A stretch of 37,734 nt of DNA from Porphyromonadaceae bacterium COT-184 OH4590 (GCA_000768855.1 JRAN01000007.1:39373-77106), one strand, 5' to 3'; positions 25,500 to 33,900 are shown, numbered from the stretch's first letter. Notes: a model not told the origin generated them from the letters alone. A program made the numbers and translations.

Positions 25500-25507
25500 T
25501 ATCTTTG
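25500..25507 (+). promoter_or_regulatory. -7 element of the sulfur-relay fusion gene
   Basis: TATCTTTG followed by C, canonical, 47 bases before the ATG at 25555. The expected -33 position falls inside the palindromic operator and has no exact TTTG. Confidence 0.55.
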
Positions 25508-25554
25508 CAATTGAGTTTTTTTAATATCATTTAAAACACAATAAATAATTATAT

Positions 25555-27999
25555 ATGAAATATTTAATAGTTGGAGGCGTAGCCGGTGGAGCCACCGCAG
25601 CAGCCCGAATACGTCGAATTGACGAAAAAGCCCAAATCATACTTGTCGAAAAGGGCAAATACATATCATACGCCAATTGCGGATTACCCTACTACATCGG
25701 AGGTACAATAGCAGAACGCGACAGACTATTTCTGCAAACACCCACATCGTTCGGCACTCGTTTCAATATCGATGTAAGGGTCGAAAACGAGGTTGTCTCT
25801 ATCGATACCAAGACAAAAAGCGTAACCATACGTCGTGCCGACGGTAGCGTTTATGACGAAAAATACGACAAGCTGTTGCTATCGCCCGGAGCATCGCCCG
25901 TACGTCCACCTCTAAAAGGGATTGACTCGGAGGGTATATTCACACTCCGCAATGTCGATGATACCGACAAAATAAAGCATTTCATTACTCAACACAAGGT
26001 AAAAAATGTTGTTATCGTAGGAGCAGGATTCATAGGTCTGGAGATGGCAGAAAACCTGCACCGACTCGGAGCAGAAATATCTATTATTGAGATGAGCAAT
26101 CAGGTGATGACACCACTCGACTACTCTATGGCAGCACATGTTCACCAACATCTGCTACAAAAAGGGATAAGGCTCTTGCTCGAACAAAGCGTTGAGAGTT
26201 TCGAACGTAAAGAAGACAAAATAGAGATATACCTAACCAACGGCAGAACAATAGAGACAGAAGCAGTCATACTATCCATAGGCGTTCGTCCCGATACGGC
26301 TCTGGCAAAGACTGCCAACATTGCTATAGGGCAAACAGGCGGTATTACGGTGAACGAATATCTCGAAACATCGGCAAAAGATGTCTATGCCGTAGGCGAT
26401 GCCATCGAGTATCCACACCCTATCACAGGCAAACCGTGGCTCAACTATCTGGCTAATCCTGCCAATCGTCAAGGACGAATAGTAGCCGACAATATGGTAT
26501 TTGGCAATAGAATTAAATACGAAGGAGCTATCGGCACAGCTATCGCCAAAGTGTTCGATATGACTGTTGCCACTACAGGACTTTCTGCCAAGCGTCTCAA
26601 ACAGATGAAGATACCTTATGCCGTATCAAATACTCATTCGGGCTCACACGCAGGCTACTATCCGGGAGCTTTGCCGTTGAGTATCAAACTGGTATTCGAC
26701 CCCACAAGCGGCAAGATACTCGGTGCCCAAAGCGTTGGTTATAATGGAGTTGACAAACGCATCGACCAAATAGCCTTGCTTATAAAAAATGGCGGTACTG
26801 TCTATGACCTCACACGTGTGGAACACGCCTATGCTCCGCCCTTCTCGTCGGCAAAAGACCCTATAGCTATTGCAGGCTATACGGCAAGCAATGTGGTTGA
26901 TGGCGTGATGCCCGTTGTTACATGGCGACAGGTAAAAGATGCCGATCCAAGCCGAGTGATGCTACTCGACGTACGTACCGAAGAAGAATTCGCCTTTGGC
27001 TCTATCAAAGGTGCGGTTAACATTCCTCTCGACTCGTTACGTGAAAATCTACACCTTATCCCGAAAGACAAGCCCGTTTATATATTCTGTGCCATCGGCT
27101 TACGCGGCTATTTGGCAATGAATATTCTAAAAGGCAATGGCTATACCAACGTATCGAACCTGTCGGGCGGTTACAAAACATACTCAACAGCAGTAGCTCC
27201 TATCACAGAAACGTCGACAAGCAGTACACCCAAAACAGAATCGAATATCGACACGCAAAGCCAAACCCCAATGAAGACCTTACATGTCGATGCTTGCGGA
27301 TTGCAATGTCCGGGACCGATATTGAAAATAAAACAGGCTATCGACACGGTTGACGAGGGCGATGTTGTAGTGGTAATAGCTACCGACGCGGGGTTTTCTC
27401 GCGATGCCGAAGCGTGGTGCAATACCACAGGTAACAAACTGATTTCGAACACAGAAGACAGTGGCCGTTATACCATTGTTGTGCAAAAAGCAGCACCGAA
27501 GGCAAGTACCGTACTGACATCGACCGATAGCAAAGACAAAACATTTATCCTTTTCAGCGACGATCTCGACAAAGCCATTGCTACCTTTGTTCTTGCAAAC
27601 GGAGCTGCAGCCACTGGGCAAAAGGTTTCGATATTTTTCACATTCTGGGGATTGAATGCTCTAAAAAAGGTAGAAAAGCCAAGTGTAGAAAAGGATATTT
27701 TCGGGCGAATGTTTTCGATGATGATGCCAAGTTCGTCGCTCAAACTCAAGCTCTCTAAAATGAATATGGGAGGTATGGGCAGACGAATGATGCGTTACAT
27801 AATGGGTAAAAAAGGTATCGACTCGCTCGAATCGCTGCGTACTCAGTCATTGGAACAAGGTGTGGAGTTTATCGCTTGCCAAATGTCGATGGACGTAATG
27901 GGCGTTAAACGCGAGGAGTTAATCGACGAGGTTACAGTCGGTGGCGTGGCTACATATATGGAGCGTACCGATAAATCGAACGTTAATCTATTTATATAA
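25555..27999 (+). CDS. CoA-disulfide reductase-like flavoprotein fused to rhodanese, TusA and DsrE-like domains
   Basis: An 814-residue cytoplasmic fusion of four sulfur-related modules. (1) A FAD/NAD(P)H disulfide oxidoreductase, about 1-445, with GGVAGGATAAARIRR and the single redox Cys42 in SYANCGLPYY, as in CoA-disulfide/CoA-persulfide reductases. (2) A rhodanese domain, about 460-550, with Cys512 in FCAIGLRGYLA. (3) After a Ser/Thr linker, a TusA domain, about 573-645, with Cys581 and the sulfur-carrying Cys585 in CGLQCPGPI. (4) A DsrE/DsrF/DrsH-like domain, about 660-814, with Cys775 in FIACQMSMDVMG. Together they could move sulfane sulfur from rhodanese to TusA/DsrE and reduce persulfides at the flavin. 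The likely role is persulfide/polysulfide handling. MarR follows 17 bases later; palindromes lie in the promoter. Confidence 0.9.
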   Translation: MKYLIVGGVAGGATAAARIRRIDEKAQIILVEKGKYISYANCGLPYYIGGTIAERDRLFLQTPTSFGTRFNIDVRVENEVVSIDTKTKSVTIRRADGSVYDEKYDKLLLSPGASPVRPPLKGIDSEGIFTLRNVDDTDKIKHFITQHKVKNVVIVGAGFIGLEMAENLHRLGAEISIIEMSNQVMTPLDYSMAAHVHQHLLQKGIRLLLEQSVESFERKEDKIEIYLTNGRTIETEAVILSIGVRPDTALAKTANIAIGQTGGITVNEYLETSAKDVYAVGDAIEYPHPITGKPWLNYLANPANRQGRIVADNMVFGNRIKYEGAIGTAIAKVFDMTVATTGLSAKRLKQMKIPYAVSNTHSGSHAGYYPGALPLSIKLVFDPTSGKILGAQSVGYNGVDKRIDQIALLIKNGGTVYDLTRVEHAYAPPFSSAKDPIAIAGYTASNVVDGVMPVVTWRQVKDADPSRVMLLDVRTEEEFAFGSIKGAVNIPLDSLRENLHLIPKDKPVYIFCAIGLRGYLAMNILKGNGYTNVSNLSGGYKTYSTAVAPITETSTSSTPKTESNIDTQSQTPMKTLHVDACGLQCPGPILKIKQAIDTVDEGDVVVVIATDAGFSRDAEAWCNTTGNKLISNTEDSGRYTIVVQKAAPKASTVLTSTDSKDKTFILFSDDLDKAIATFVLANGAAATGQKVSIFFTFWGLNALKKVEKPSVEKDIFGRMFSMMMPSSSLKLKLSKMNMGGMGRRMMRYIMGKKGIDSLESLRTQSLEQGVEFIACQMSMDVMGVKREELIDEVTVGGVATYMERTDKSNVNLFI

Positions 28000-28016
28000 T
28001 TATCTATCAATATATT

Positions 28017-28370
28017 ATGGATAAATTATGTAAAATACGCGACATATACCGTGCTATAATGAACTACGAGGCTAATTTCCAAAAACATCACGGTATCTGC
28101 CTCAATGAGGGGATGCTCTTGTGTAGTCTTTTGGAGCGACAGCAACTTTCGTCGGGCGAGATAGCTTCACTATTGGGACTTACCACCTCCAATACCTCGA
28201 AAGTGATACGCAGTACCGAAAACAAAGAGCTTATCAGCCGTAGGCTCGGCACGCACGACAAACGACAAATGTACTTCGTACTTACTAACAAAGGCAAAAA
28301 GTTGATCACACACATCAAAGGGACGGAGATAGCCACAGGCGACCTTATCGATTCTATATTATGCAGTTAA
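28017..28370 (+). CDS. Small MarR-family transcriptional regulator, cysteine-rich
   Basis: A 117-residue winged-helix regulator. The recognition part is LSSGEIASLLGLTTSNTSKVIRSTE (about 45-69), followed by the wing with SRRLGTHDKRQMYFVLTNKGKKL. It is shorter than typical MarR proteins (about 140 residues). It holds four cysteines (5, 28, 36, 116), which is many for its size and would suit a thiol- or persulfide-sensing switch. It starts 17 bases after the sulfur-relay fusion and is very likely co-transcribed with it, so autoregulation through the palindromes at 25456-25496 is a reasonable inference. Its stop lies 42 bases from the converging kinase-like gene. Confidence 0.85.
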   Translation: MDKLCKIRDIYRAIMNYEANFQKHHGICLNEGMLLCSLLERQQLSSGEIASLLGLTTSNTSKVIRSTENKELISRRLGTHDKRQMYFVLTNKGKKLITHIKGTEIATGDLIDSILCS

Positions 28371-28412
28371 GATTTAATTATTGTTCGATTATACAATTTA
28401 CAAACAGATGTA

Positions 28413-29231
28413 TCAAGGCTCTATCAGATAAGTAAAATTATTTGTCGATTGCCATTTCTTCAACAACCCCTTGTCAGGATTCATCTGCTGTTGTGGGTTG
28501 TTTTTATATACCACAGACAACAACCTATGTTTTTCTTTTATACCATCGGCTACAATCGAATGCCCACACAGAATATAATCAAACGAATCGCAATTAATTA
28601 CCTCTACCACATTACTACTATCGTGTTCTTTGGTAGGATACAAATTTTTGGGAGATACCAATGCCTTAGACTTATAAACACTACCCTGTCGGCAAAACTC
28701 TCTATATTCTGCCAAAATTATTTGGCATACCTCATCCGGAGAGATCTCTGTTGTATCTATTATCAAATTATAATTAGTAAAATCAAGACAATCAACATTA
28801 TAATACAATTTATATCTCTTTATTTCGCTCTTTTTTCGCTCAATAATTTTTAATGCTGCCTCCTGAATCGAACAATAATTTTCATTTAATCGTTCCTTAT
28901 CTCCGGATATCCGTTGTGCAGATACAACAATATTAGTCTTCAAAAAGACTTTAAAAGAGTCCGGTATAAAAAACCATGCCAGTCGAGAGTCCACGATTAA
29001 ATCTTTTGAATCCACAAGTGATTTGAATGTATCATCAATCTCTCTATCAATTTCGGGGTGAGTTTCGGCATAAACATTCAACTCGTTTGTAGTCATAGAG
29101 TAACGTTCTGCTATTTTACGCTGTATTTGCCCTGTATATATGTATTGATAATCTAATGTTTTGCATAAAATTGCAGATACAGTGCTTTTTCCACTACCCA
29201 AATCTCCCGTAAGCGATATTATTTTAGACAT
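28413..29231 (-). CDS. Cytidylate kinase-like P-loop protein with an extra C-terminal domain
   Basis: A 272-residue protein. Residues 1 to about 175 form a nucleoside monophosphate kinase-like domain with Walker A GDLGSGKS (9-16), IYTGQIQRKIAERY (NMP-binding helix), DLIVDSRLAWFFI and NLIIDTTEISPDEV, as in cytidylate kinase family proteins. Residues about 190-272 do not belong to that family. They contain ALVSPKNLYPTKEHDSSNVVE and ILCGHSIVADGIKEK, which faintly resembles the G-H-x-R-x-x-A turn of ParB/sulfiredoxin-like domains, but with the arginine missing. The true cmk is therefore probably elsewhere, and the substrate of this protein is uncertain. It is transcribed alone. Confidence 0.65.
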   Translation of the reverse strand: MSKIISLTGDLGSGKSTVSAILCKTLDYQYIYTGQIQRKIAERYSMTTNELNVYAETHPEIDREIDDTFKSLVDSKDLIVDSRLAWFFIPDSFKVFLKTNIVVSAQRISGDKERLNENYCSIQEAALKIIERKKSEIKRYKLYYNVDCLDFTNYNLIIDTTEISPDEVCQIILAEYREFCRQGSVYKSKALVSPKNLYPTKEHDSSNVVEVINCDSFDYILCGHSIVADGIKEKHRLLSVVYKNNPQQQMNPDKGLLKKWQSTNNFTYLIEP

Positions 29232-29318
29232 TATGATATTCGTATTTAATTAAATTTTAACAAACTATTATTAAAATAAGTTAATTGTTAATTGGCGATA
29301 TTAAATTCATCTATTATT

Positions 29319-29351
29319 TTTGCAAAATTATAAAAAAAAATTATAATTTTG
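29319..29351. promoter_or_regulatory. Promoter of mscL inside an 11-bp inverted repeat
   Basis: TTTG (29319-29322), a 21-base spacer, then TAATTTTG (29344-29351), 64 bases before the mscL ATG. The arms caaaattataa (29323-29333) and ttataattttg (29341-29351) are perfect inverted repeats around seven A residues, so the minus strand carries the same -7 motif at 29323-29330, facing the kinase-like gene. Confidence 0.55.
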
Positions 29352-29415
29352 TACTTTATAATAACAAATTAATAAACTAACAATCAGTAGTATAAACAAT
29401 TAAAAATGAATTTTT

Positions 29416-29838
29416 ATGAAAATCTTACAAGAATTTAAAGATTTTGCAGTCAAAGGCAATGTTATTGATATGGCTGTGGGTATAATTATTGGTGGAGCTT
29501 TCGGGAAAATAGTTTCATCTTTGGTTAATGATATTATAATGCCTCCTATTGGTATGCTTTTGGGAGGAATCAATTTTGACGGATTGAAGTATGTGCTTAA
29601 ATCTGCAACAGTAGATGCTGCAGGTGTTGCCGTACCAGAAGTTTCTATCAACTATGGCTCATTCATTCAGGTTACGGTTGATTTTCTGATAATTGCTTTG
29701 TGTATATTCTTTTTTATCAAAATGATTAACAACTTGAAAAAAACCAAAGAAGAGAAACCTGCTGCTACTCCTCCGGCAGAACCAACAAAAGAGGAAGTTT
29801 TATTAACAGAAATTCGTGATATACTTAAAAATAAATAA
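29416..29838 (+). CDS. mscL: Large-conductance mechanosensitive channel
   Basis: A 140-residue inner-membrane channel that opens under membrane tension to relieve osmotic downshock. The N-terminal amphipathic helix and TM1 ([30 protein letters not shown], about 7-36) are canonical. TM2 (about 75-100, [20 protein letters not shown]) and the C-terminal helical bundle ([14 protein letters not shown]) follow. The length is typical. It lies 8 bases upstream of the DUF3078 gene, and the two are probably co-transcribed. Confidence 0.95.
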   Translation: MKILQEFKDFAVKGNVIDMAVGIIIGGAFGKIVSSLVNDIIMPPIGMLLGGINFDGLKYVLKSATVDAAGVAVPEVSINYGSFIQVTVDFLIIALCIFFFIKMINNLKKTKEEKPAATPPAEPTKEEVLLTEIRDILKNK

Positions 29839-29846
29839 TAATTAAT

Positions 29847-30806
29847 ATGAAAAAAATAAGTTTATTTGCTTTGGCAATAGTGTTTTTAGGGTTTTCGAGC
29901 AATGTTGCCGCACAGGAAGACCAAACAAGAAGTACAGTAACTAATGTTGTAGGTAATTCTACAAGTACTTCTTCAGATTTAAAGAAATTGAAAACCGATT
30001 CTTTGAATTGGAAATTTAGTGGTGGAGTGGGTCTAAACTCTGCATTTACCATGTTGAGTAACTGGGCTGCCGGTGGAAATAATTCAGCTTTATTTTTGGG
30101 AAATGCTAATCTACGTTTGGTATATCAAAAAGATAAATTTGCTTGGGAGACATTCTTTGAAACAGAGTTGGGTTATACCTACATAGATAAAGCTACTTAT
30201 GCTTGGCGTAAGTCAAATGATAAAATCAACTTTACATCAAAGGCAGGTTATGATATTGGCAACAACTTTTATGCCACTTTACTAGGTTCATTCCGCTCTC
30301 AATACACAAAAGGTTATGACTACCCTAACGATTCTACTCAGAAATATATATCAAATTGGTTGTCTCCGGGCTATATCGACCTATCTGTGGGTATAGACTG
30401 GAAACCAAACGATATTTATTCTGTCTATTTTTCACCAGCTGCCGGTCGTGTAACTGCTGCATTAGACAAAAATCTAAGAGCAATCTACGGTGTTGACCCA
30501 CTAAAGACTACTAAAACTGAATTCGGTGCTATGTTGAAAGGTGGATTGAATTATCAATATCAACAATTCAAAGTTGTTTCCGGATTGACTTTTTTCACGC
30601 CATATTCAAACAAGTTTGGCAATGTTGATGTAGATTGGGATTTAGCACTATCTTATCAGCTATTGAGTTCTGTTAACATATCGCTTGGTACATCGCTCAA
30701 ATATTATGATGCTATTAAATTTGATAATGGAGACGGAACAGGAAAAGTTGTTCAACATATTCAGTTCAAGACAATTCTTGGTCTTGGTATCGGATATACA
30801 TTCTAA
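29847..30806 (+). CDS. DUF3078-type exported beta-barrel protein
   Basis: A 319-residue protein with a signal peptide (1 to about 22, ending SSNVAAQ). The rest is amphipathic beta-strands ending in an aromatic residue (ILGLGIGYTF), as expected for an outer-membrane barrel. The segment SGGVGLNSAFTMLSNWAAGGNNSALFLGN (about 52-80) is the hallmark of DUF3078 in Bacteroidota. The molecular role of the family is unknown. It follows mscL by 8 bases and is followed by a terminator. Confidence 0.85.
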   Translation: MKKISLFALAIVFLGFSSNVAAQEDQTRSTVTNVVGNSTSTSSDLKKLKTDSLNWKFSGGVGLNSAFTMLSNWAAGGNNSALFLGNANLRLVYQKDKFAWETFFETELGYTYIDKATYAWRKSNDKINFTSKAGYDIGNNFYATLLGSFRSQYTKGYDYPNDSTQKYISNWLSPGYIDLSVGIDWKPNDIYSVYFSPAAGRVTAALDKNLRAIYGVDPLKTTKTEFGAMLKGGLNYQYQQFKVVSGLTFFTPYSNKFGNVDVDWDLALSYQLLSSVNISLGTSLKYYDAIKFDNGDGTGKVVQHIQFKTILGLGIGYTF

Positions 30807-30826
30807 TAAAATTTTATTTTCACGCA

Positions 30827-30868
30827 AAAATCTAACCTAATTTTTAATGGGTTAGATTTTTTTTTTCG
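30827..30868 (+). terminator. Rho-independent terminator after the DUF3078 gene
   Basis: A perfect 11-bp stem, aaaatctaacc (30827-30837) with ggttagatttt (30850-30860), a 12-base loop and an extended T-run to about 30866. Confidence 0.85.
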
Positions 30869-30880
30869 ACTTTAAATTTA

Positions 30881-30888
30881 TATCTTTG
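30881..30888 (+). promoter_or_regulatory. -7 element of the ornithine aminotransferase gene
   Basis: TATCTTTG, canonical, 32 bases before the ATG at 30921. The -33 position falls in the T-run of the preceding terminator, without an exact TTTG. Confidence 0.5.
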
Positions 30889-30920
30889 TCTCAATTTTAT
30901 TTTAATTAAATATAAATAAT

Positions 30921-32129
30921 ATGACAACACAGGATTTTATAAGCAGAGAGCACAAATATGGAGCTCACAATTATCATCCGTTGCCGGTAGTATTAAGCAA
31001 AGGCGAAGGCGTTTATTTGTGGGATGTAGAGGGCAAAAGATACTTCGACTTCTTGTCGGGATATTCGGCATTGAGTCAGGGACACTGCCACCCCAAAATT
31101 ATAGAGGCATTAAAAAGACAGGCAGACATACTTACTCTTACATCTCGTGCTTTTTATTGCGACTTGTTAGGAGAATTTATGGAAAAAGCCACCAAGTTTT
31201 TCGATTATGACAAATTATTACCTATGAATACAGGAGCCGAAGCGGTAGAAACTGCCCTGAAGCTCGCTCGTCGTTGGGGATACGAAATGAAAAAGATTAA
31301 TGAAAACCAAGCGAAAATAGTAGTATGTGAAGATAATTTTCATGGACGCACTATCACTATTGTATCAATGAGTACAGACCCAAGTAGTTATCGAGGATTT
31401 GGACCTTTTACAGAAGGATTTATAAAAATACCATACAATAATATATCTGCTCTGGAGAAAGTAATAAGCGATGAGAATATAGTAGGATTTTTACTCGAAC
31501 CGATACAGGGTGAAGCAGGAGTAGTGGTTCCTGATGAAGGCTACCTCAAAGCGTGTTACGATATTTGTAAAAAACACAATGTTCTTTTTATTGCTGATGA
31601 GATACAGAGCGGAATAGGTCGCTCTGGCAGACTACTCGCCTGTGATTGGGAAAACGTAAAACCCGATATTTTGATACTGGGTAAGGCTCTTTCTGGTGGT
31701 GTAACACCAGTATCGGCTGTTTTGGCCAATGACGAAATTATGCTTACCATAAAACCTGGCGAACATGGTTCTACCTATGGGGGCAATCCTTTAGCTTGTG
31801 CTGTTGGTATAGCTGCTTTGGAAGTAGTAAGAGACGAAAAACTATCTGAAAATGCCGATAAAATGGGAGAAATATTCCGTACGGAGATATCAAAAATAAA
31901 ACACAAAATGATAAAGAAGGTGCGTGGTAAAGGTCTTTTGAATGCAGTAGTAACTGAACCGCAAGGTAATATCAAAGCATGGGATGTTTGTATGCTATTA
32001 AAAGAACAAGGACTTTTGGCAAAACCTACTCACGAAGATATAATCAGATTTACACCACCTCTCGTAATCACAGAACCTCAAATGTATGAAGCTACAAAAA
32101 TAATTAAAAATGTATTTGAAAGCATTTGA
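30921..32129 (+). CDS. rocD: Ornithine--oxo-acid transaminase
   Basis: A 402-residue class III PLP-dependent aminotransferase that transfers the delta-amino group of ornithine to 2-oxoglutarate, giving glutamate 5-semialdehyde. It begins with the ornithine-aminotransferase-type [27 protein letters not shown] contacts include [20 protein letters not shown] and [14 protein letters not shown]. Lys255 in [15 protein letters not shown] is the Schiff-base lysine. The C-terminal arginine region ([12 protein letters not shown]) is present. The N-terminus favours OAT over acetylornithine aminotransferase. It is a single gene between two terminators. Confidence 0.92.
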   Translation: MTTQDFISREHKYGAHNYHPLPVVLSKGEGVYLWDVEGKRYFDFLSGYSALSQGHCHPKIIEALKRQADILTLTSRAFYCDLLGEFMEKATKFFDYDKLLPMNTGAEAVETALKLARRWGYEMKKINENQAKIVVCEDNFHGRTITIVSMSTDPSSYRGFGPFTEGFIKIPYNNISALEKVISDENIVGFLLEPIQGEAGVVVPDEGYLKACYDICKKHNVLFIADEIQSGIGRSGRLLACDWENVKPDILILGKALSGGVTPVSAVLANDEIMLTIKPGEHGSTYGGNPLACAVGIAALEVVRDEKLSENADKMGEIFRTEISKIKHKMIKKVRGKGLLNAVVTEPQGNIKAWDVCMLLKEQGLLAKPTHEDIIRFTPPLVITEPQMYEATKIIKNVFESI

Positions 32130-32137
32130 CAATCAAC

Positions 32138-32174
32138 AAAAGAGGCTACCTTTCACATAAAAGGCAGCCTCTTT
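32138..32174. terminator. Bidirectional terminator between rocD and the HU-LysM gene
   Basis: A 15-bp stem, aaagaggctaccttt (32139-32153) with aaaggcagcctcttt (32159-32173), one A-C mismatch and a 5-base loop. Runs of T on one strand and A on the other suit termination of both converging transcripts. Confidence 0.8.
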
Positions 32175-32194
32175 AAAAAATATTGTTCGAATCA

Positions 32195-33517
32195 TCACTT
32201 TTTACCTAATGCTATCTCCAGCTCTTTTACCTTATCCATAAGACGTGTATCATTCTTATCAGTCAAACGGTTGTCTAATTTAGGTATTCTTAACTTTGTT
32301 CCCACCGATATACGGTTGGCATTGGCAATATTATCTTTGTTAGCTTCGAAAATATATACCCAAAAAAGTCGGCTACCCCAGTATTGGTCAGCAAGCTGTG
32401 CCATAGTAACACCCGAACTTATAGTAACAGTATCTATAAACTCCGTATATTTACGATTTTCGAAAAACATTGTGTCTATTTCCGATATTGCGACATCTTC
32501 GTATATTACTGTATCATTAGCAATTAGACTATCTACTTCATCTACTGCAGGTAGTTCGGTCGGAGTCTCTTTTTTCGAGAAAAAACTATTGACAAACTTA
32601 CATACCTGCGGTTTCATAAATAAATAGCCACAAGCAACAGCCACTATTACCAAGCACCCAAGCAATAGCCAAATCCAAGTCTTTTTCTTACGAATTACCA
32701 CATTGTCGGGAGAATAGTAATTTTTGTCAAAATCATTATTTTCGTTCGAGTCCGAATATCCTCCAAACCCCCTCTTATTATCCTCATAATCGGATTTTAT
32801 ACTTGTATTTACCGATTGATTCGACTCTGTAAACTCCTCCTTAGGTTTATATGTATCATAATTGCCCGAACCACTTCCATAAGACAATCCACTATAATCC
32901 TTATTATCAGCACTATAACTACTATTACTAATACCATAATCAGAAGTAACAGAGGTAGGGCTTTGATAATAGGTTTGGGCTGTTTCCGTTGTTTCGGTAG
33001 TTTCGGGTATTGGAGCATCCTCCGTTTTTTGCTCAACTTCAGTTGCCGTAATAGAAAAATTGTCTTTTTGAGGCTCATAAAATTCGGTCGTGGCTGCATT
33101 GCTATACTCCACTGCTCCTTTTACATCCTGTATCTCCGACAATACATCTTTTATCTCTACTGCTTGTTTCGAGAGAGCATCTAACGGCATATTAGACGAT
33201 AGCTCCTCGGACAACTCTATGGCCTGTAAGTGAGCAAACTCTTTATTAACCAACTCTTTAAGACCATCTTCGGCCTCAAATTTCAATTTATAAAACTCTC
33301 TTGGTGCTCCTGCTTGCAGTTTTGCATTCTTATGATAGCTGCCCCAAACCAACTTAAATATCCCCAACCCATTGATAATTATCTTTTTGTCCGACTCAAG
33401 ACTTTTCAGTATCAATTCGTTTAGTTTGTCTATAAAATTAACTACCTGCTCTTCGGAAATATCAAGTCGCTTTGCTAATTTGGCTATCAAGTCAGATTTT
33501 GTTACTGTTGTCTTCAT
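32195..33517 (-). CDS. HU-type DNA-binding domain, transmembrane segment and LysM domain in one protein
   Basis: A 440-residue protein. Residues 1 to about 100 are an HU/IHF-like DNA-binding domain (VTKSDLIAKLAKRLDISEEQ, INGLGIFKLVWGSYHKNAK). A long Ser/Tyr/Asn/Thr-rich acidic linker (about 105-275) follows. One membrane helix at about 279-301 (WIWLLLGCLVIVAVACGYLF) is preceded by a basic RKKK stop, which fits N-in topology. A periplasmic part then ends in a LysM module (about 368-415, GVTMAQLADQYWGS ... GTKLRIPKL) and a short coiled end. If it is made as drawn, it would bind DNA inside and peptidoglycan outside. Homologues are annotated as HU family proteins in Bacteroidota. Its ATG overlaps the stop of the upstream HU gene by four bases, so the two are coupled. 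Confidence 0.85.
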   Translation of the reverse strand: MKTTVTKSDLIAKLAKRLDISEEQVVNFIDKLNELILKSLESDKKIIINGLGIFKLVWGSYHKNAKLQAGAPREFYKLKFEAEDGLKELVNKEFAHLQAIELSEELSSNMPLDALSKQAVEIKDVLSEIQDVKGAVEYSNAATTEFYEPQKDNFSITATEVEQKTEDAPIPETTETTETAQTYYQSPTSVTSDYGISNSSYSADNKDYSGLSYGSGSGNYDTYKPKEEFTESNQSVNTSIKSDYEDNKRGFGGYSDSNENNDFDKNYYSPDNVVIRKKKTWIWLLLGCLVIVAVACGYLFMKPQVCKFVNSFFSKKETPTELPAVDEVDSLIANDTVIYEDVAISEIDTMFFENRKYTEFIDTVTISSGVTMAQLADQYWGSRLFWVYIFEANKDNIANANRISVGTKLRIPKLDNRLTDKNDTRLMDKVKELEIALGKK

Positions 33518-33798
33518 TTTTCAATCGTTTTTAAATATTCTTTTATCGGTTTGGCAACCTTCAAATCTACCACATTTTTAGGAGGATACAGCACTTTTTT
33601 CTGTGTCTTGGGATTTGTTATTATCTTTTGTTCCCGAACAATATTCTCAAAAATACCTAAATCCAGAAACTCAACATTGGCACCATTTGCCATGTAGTTT
33701 GTAATCTCTTCAATAAATGAATTAAGAAACTCTTTCGATTTCTCTTGTGTAGTCTTCGTTTTCTTGCTCAACAGCGATATTAATTCCTTGTTATCCAT
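33514..33798 (-). CDS. Small HU/IHF-family DNA-binding protein
   Basis: A 94-residue protein of HU length. The N-terminal helices (DNKELISLLSKKTKTTQEKSKE) and the beta-arm region (LDLGIFENIVREQKIITNPKTQKKV) fit the family, though the arm lacks the standard PA(F)xxGK motif, so it is a divergent HU. Its stop overlaps the start of the HU-TM-LysM gene (33514-33517), so the two are translated together and may form a heterodimer; that is inferred. A minus-strand TAATTTTGC lies 41 bases upstream. Confidence 0.8.
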   Translation of the reverse strand: MDNKELISLLSKKTKTTQEKSKEFLNSFIEEITNYMANGANVEFLDLGIFENIVREQKIITNPKTQKKVLYPPKNVVDLKVAKPIKEYLKTIEK

Positions 33799-33839
33799 AT
33801 GTTTATTTTAAAAAAAAGACAATAAAACAATACTTTCTG

Positions 33840-33847
33840 CAAAATTA
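33840..33847 (-). promoter_or_regulatory. Candidate -7 element of the HU operon
   Basis: The minus strand reads TAATTTTGC, a -7-like match, 41 bases upstream of the HU ATG. The -33 region is A/T-rich without a clear TTTG at the right spacing. Confidence 0.4.
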
Positions 33848-33892
33848 ACTTTTTTTTTTGTTATTGTTTCAAAAAAATGTAGTATTTTTGCA

Positions 33893-33900
33893 TGCAATTA
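33893..33900 (+). promoter_or_regulatory. Candidate -7 element of the purB-guaB operon
   Basis: TATTTTTG followed by C, 149 bases before the purB ATG. It implies a leader of about 140 bases that contains the hairpin at 33981-34003. Confidence 0.4.
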
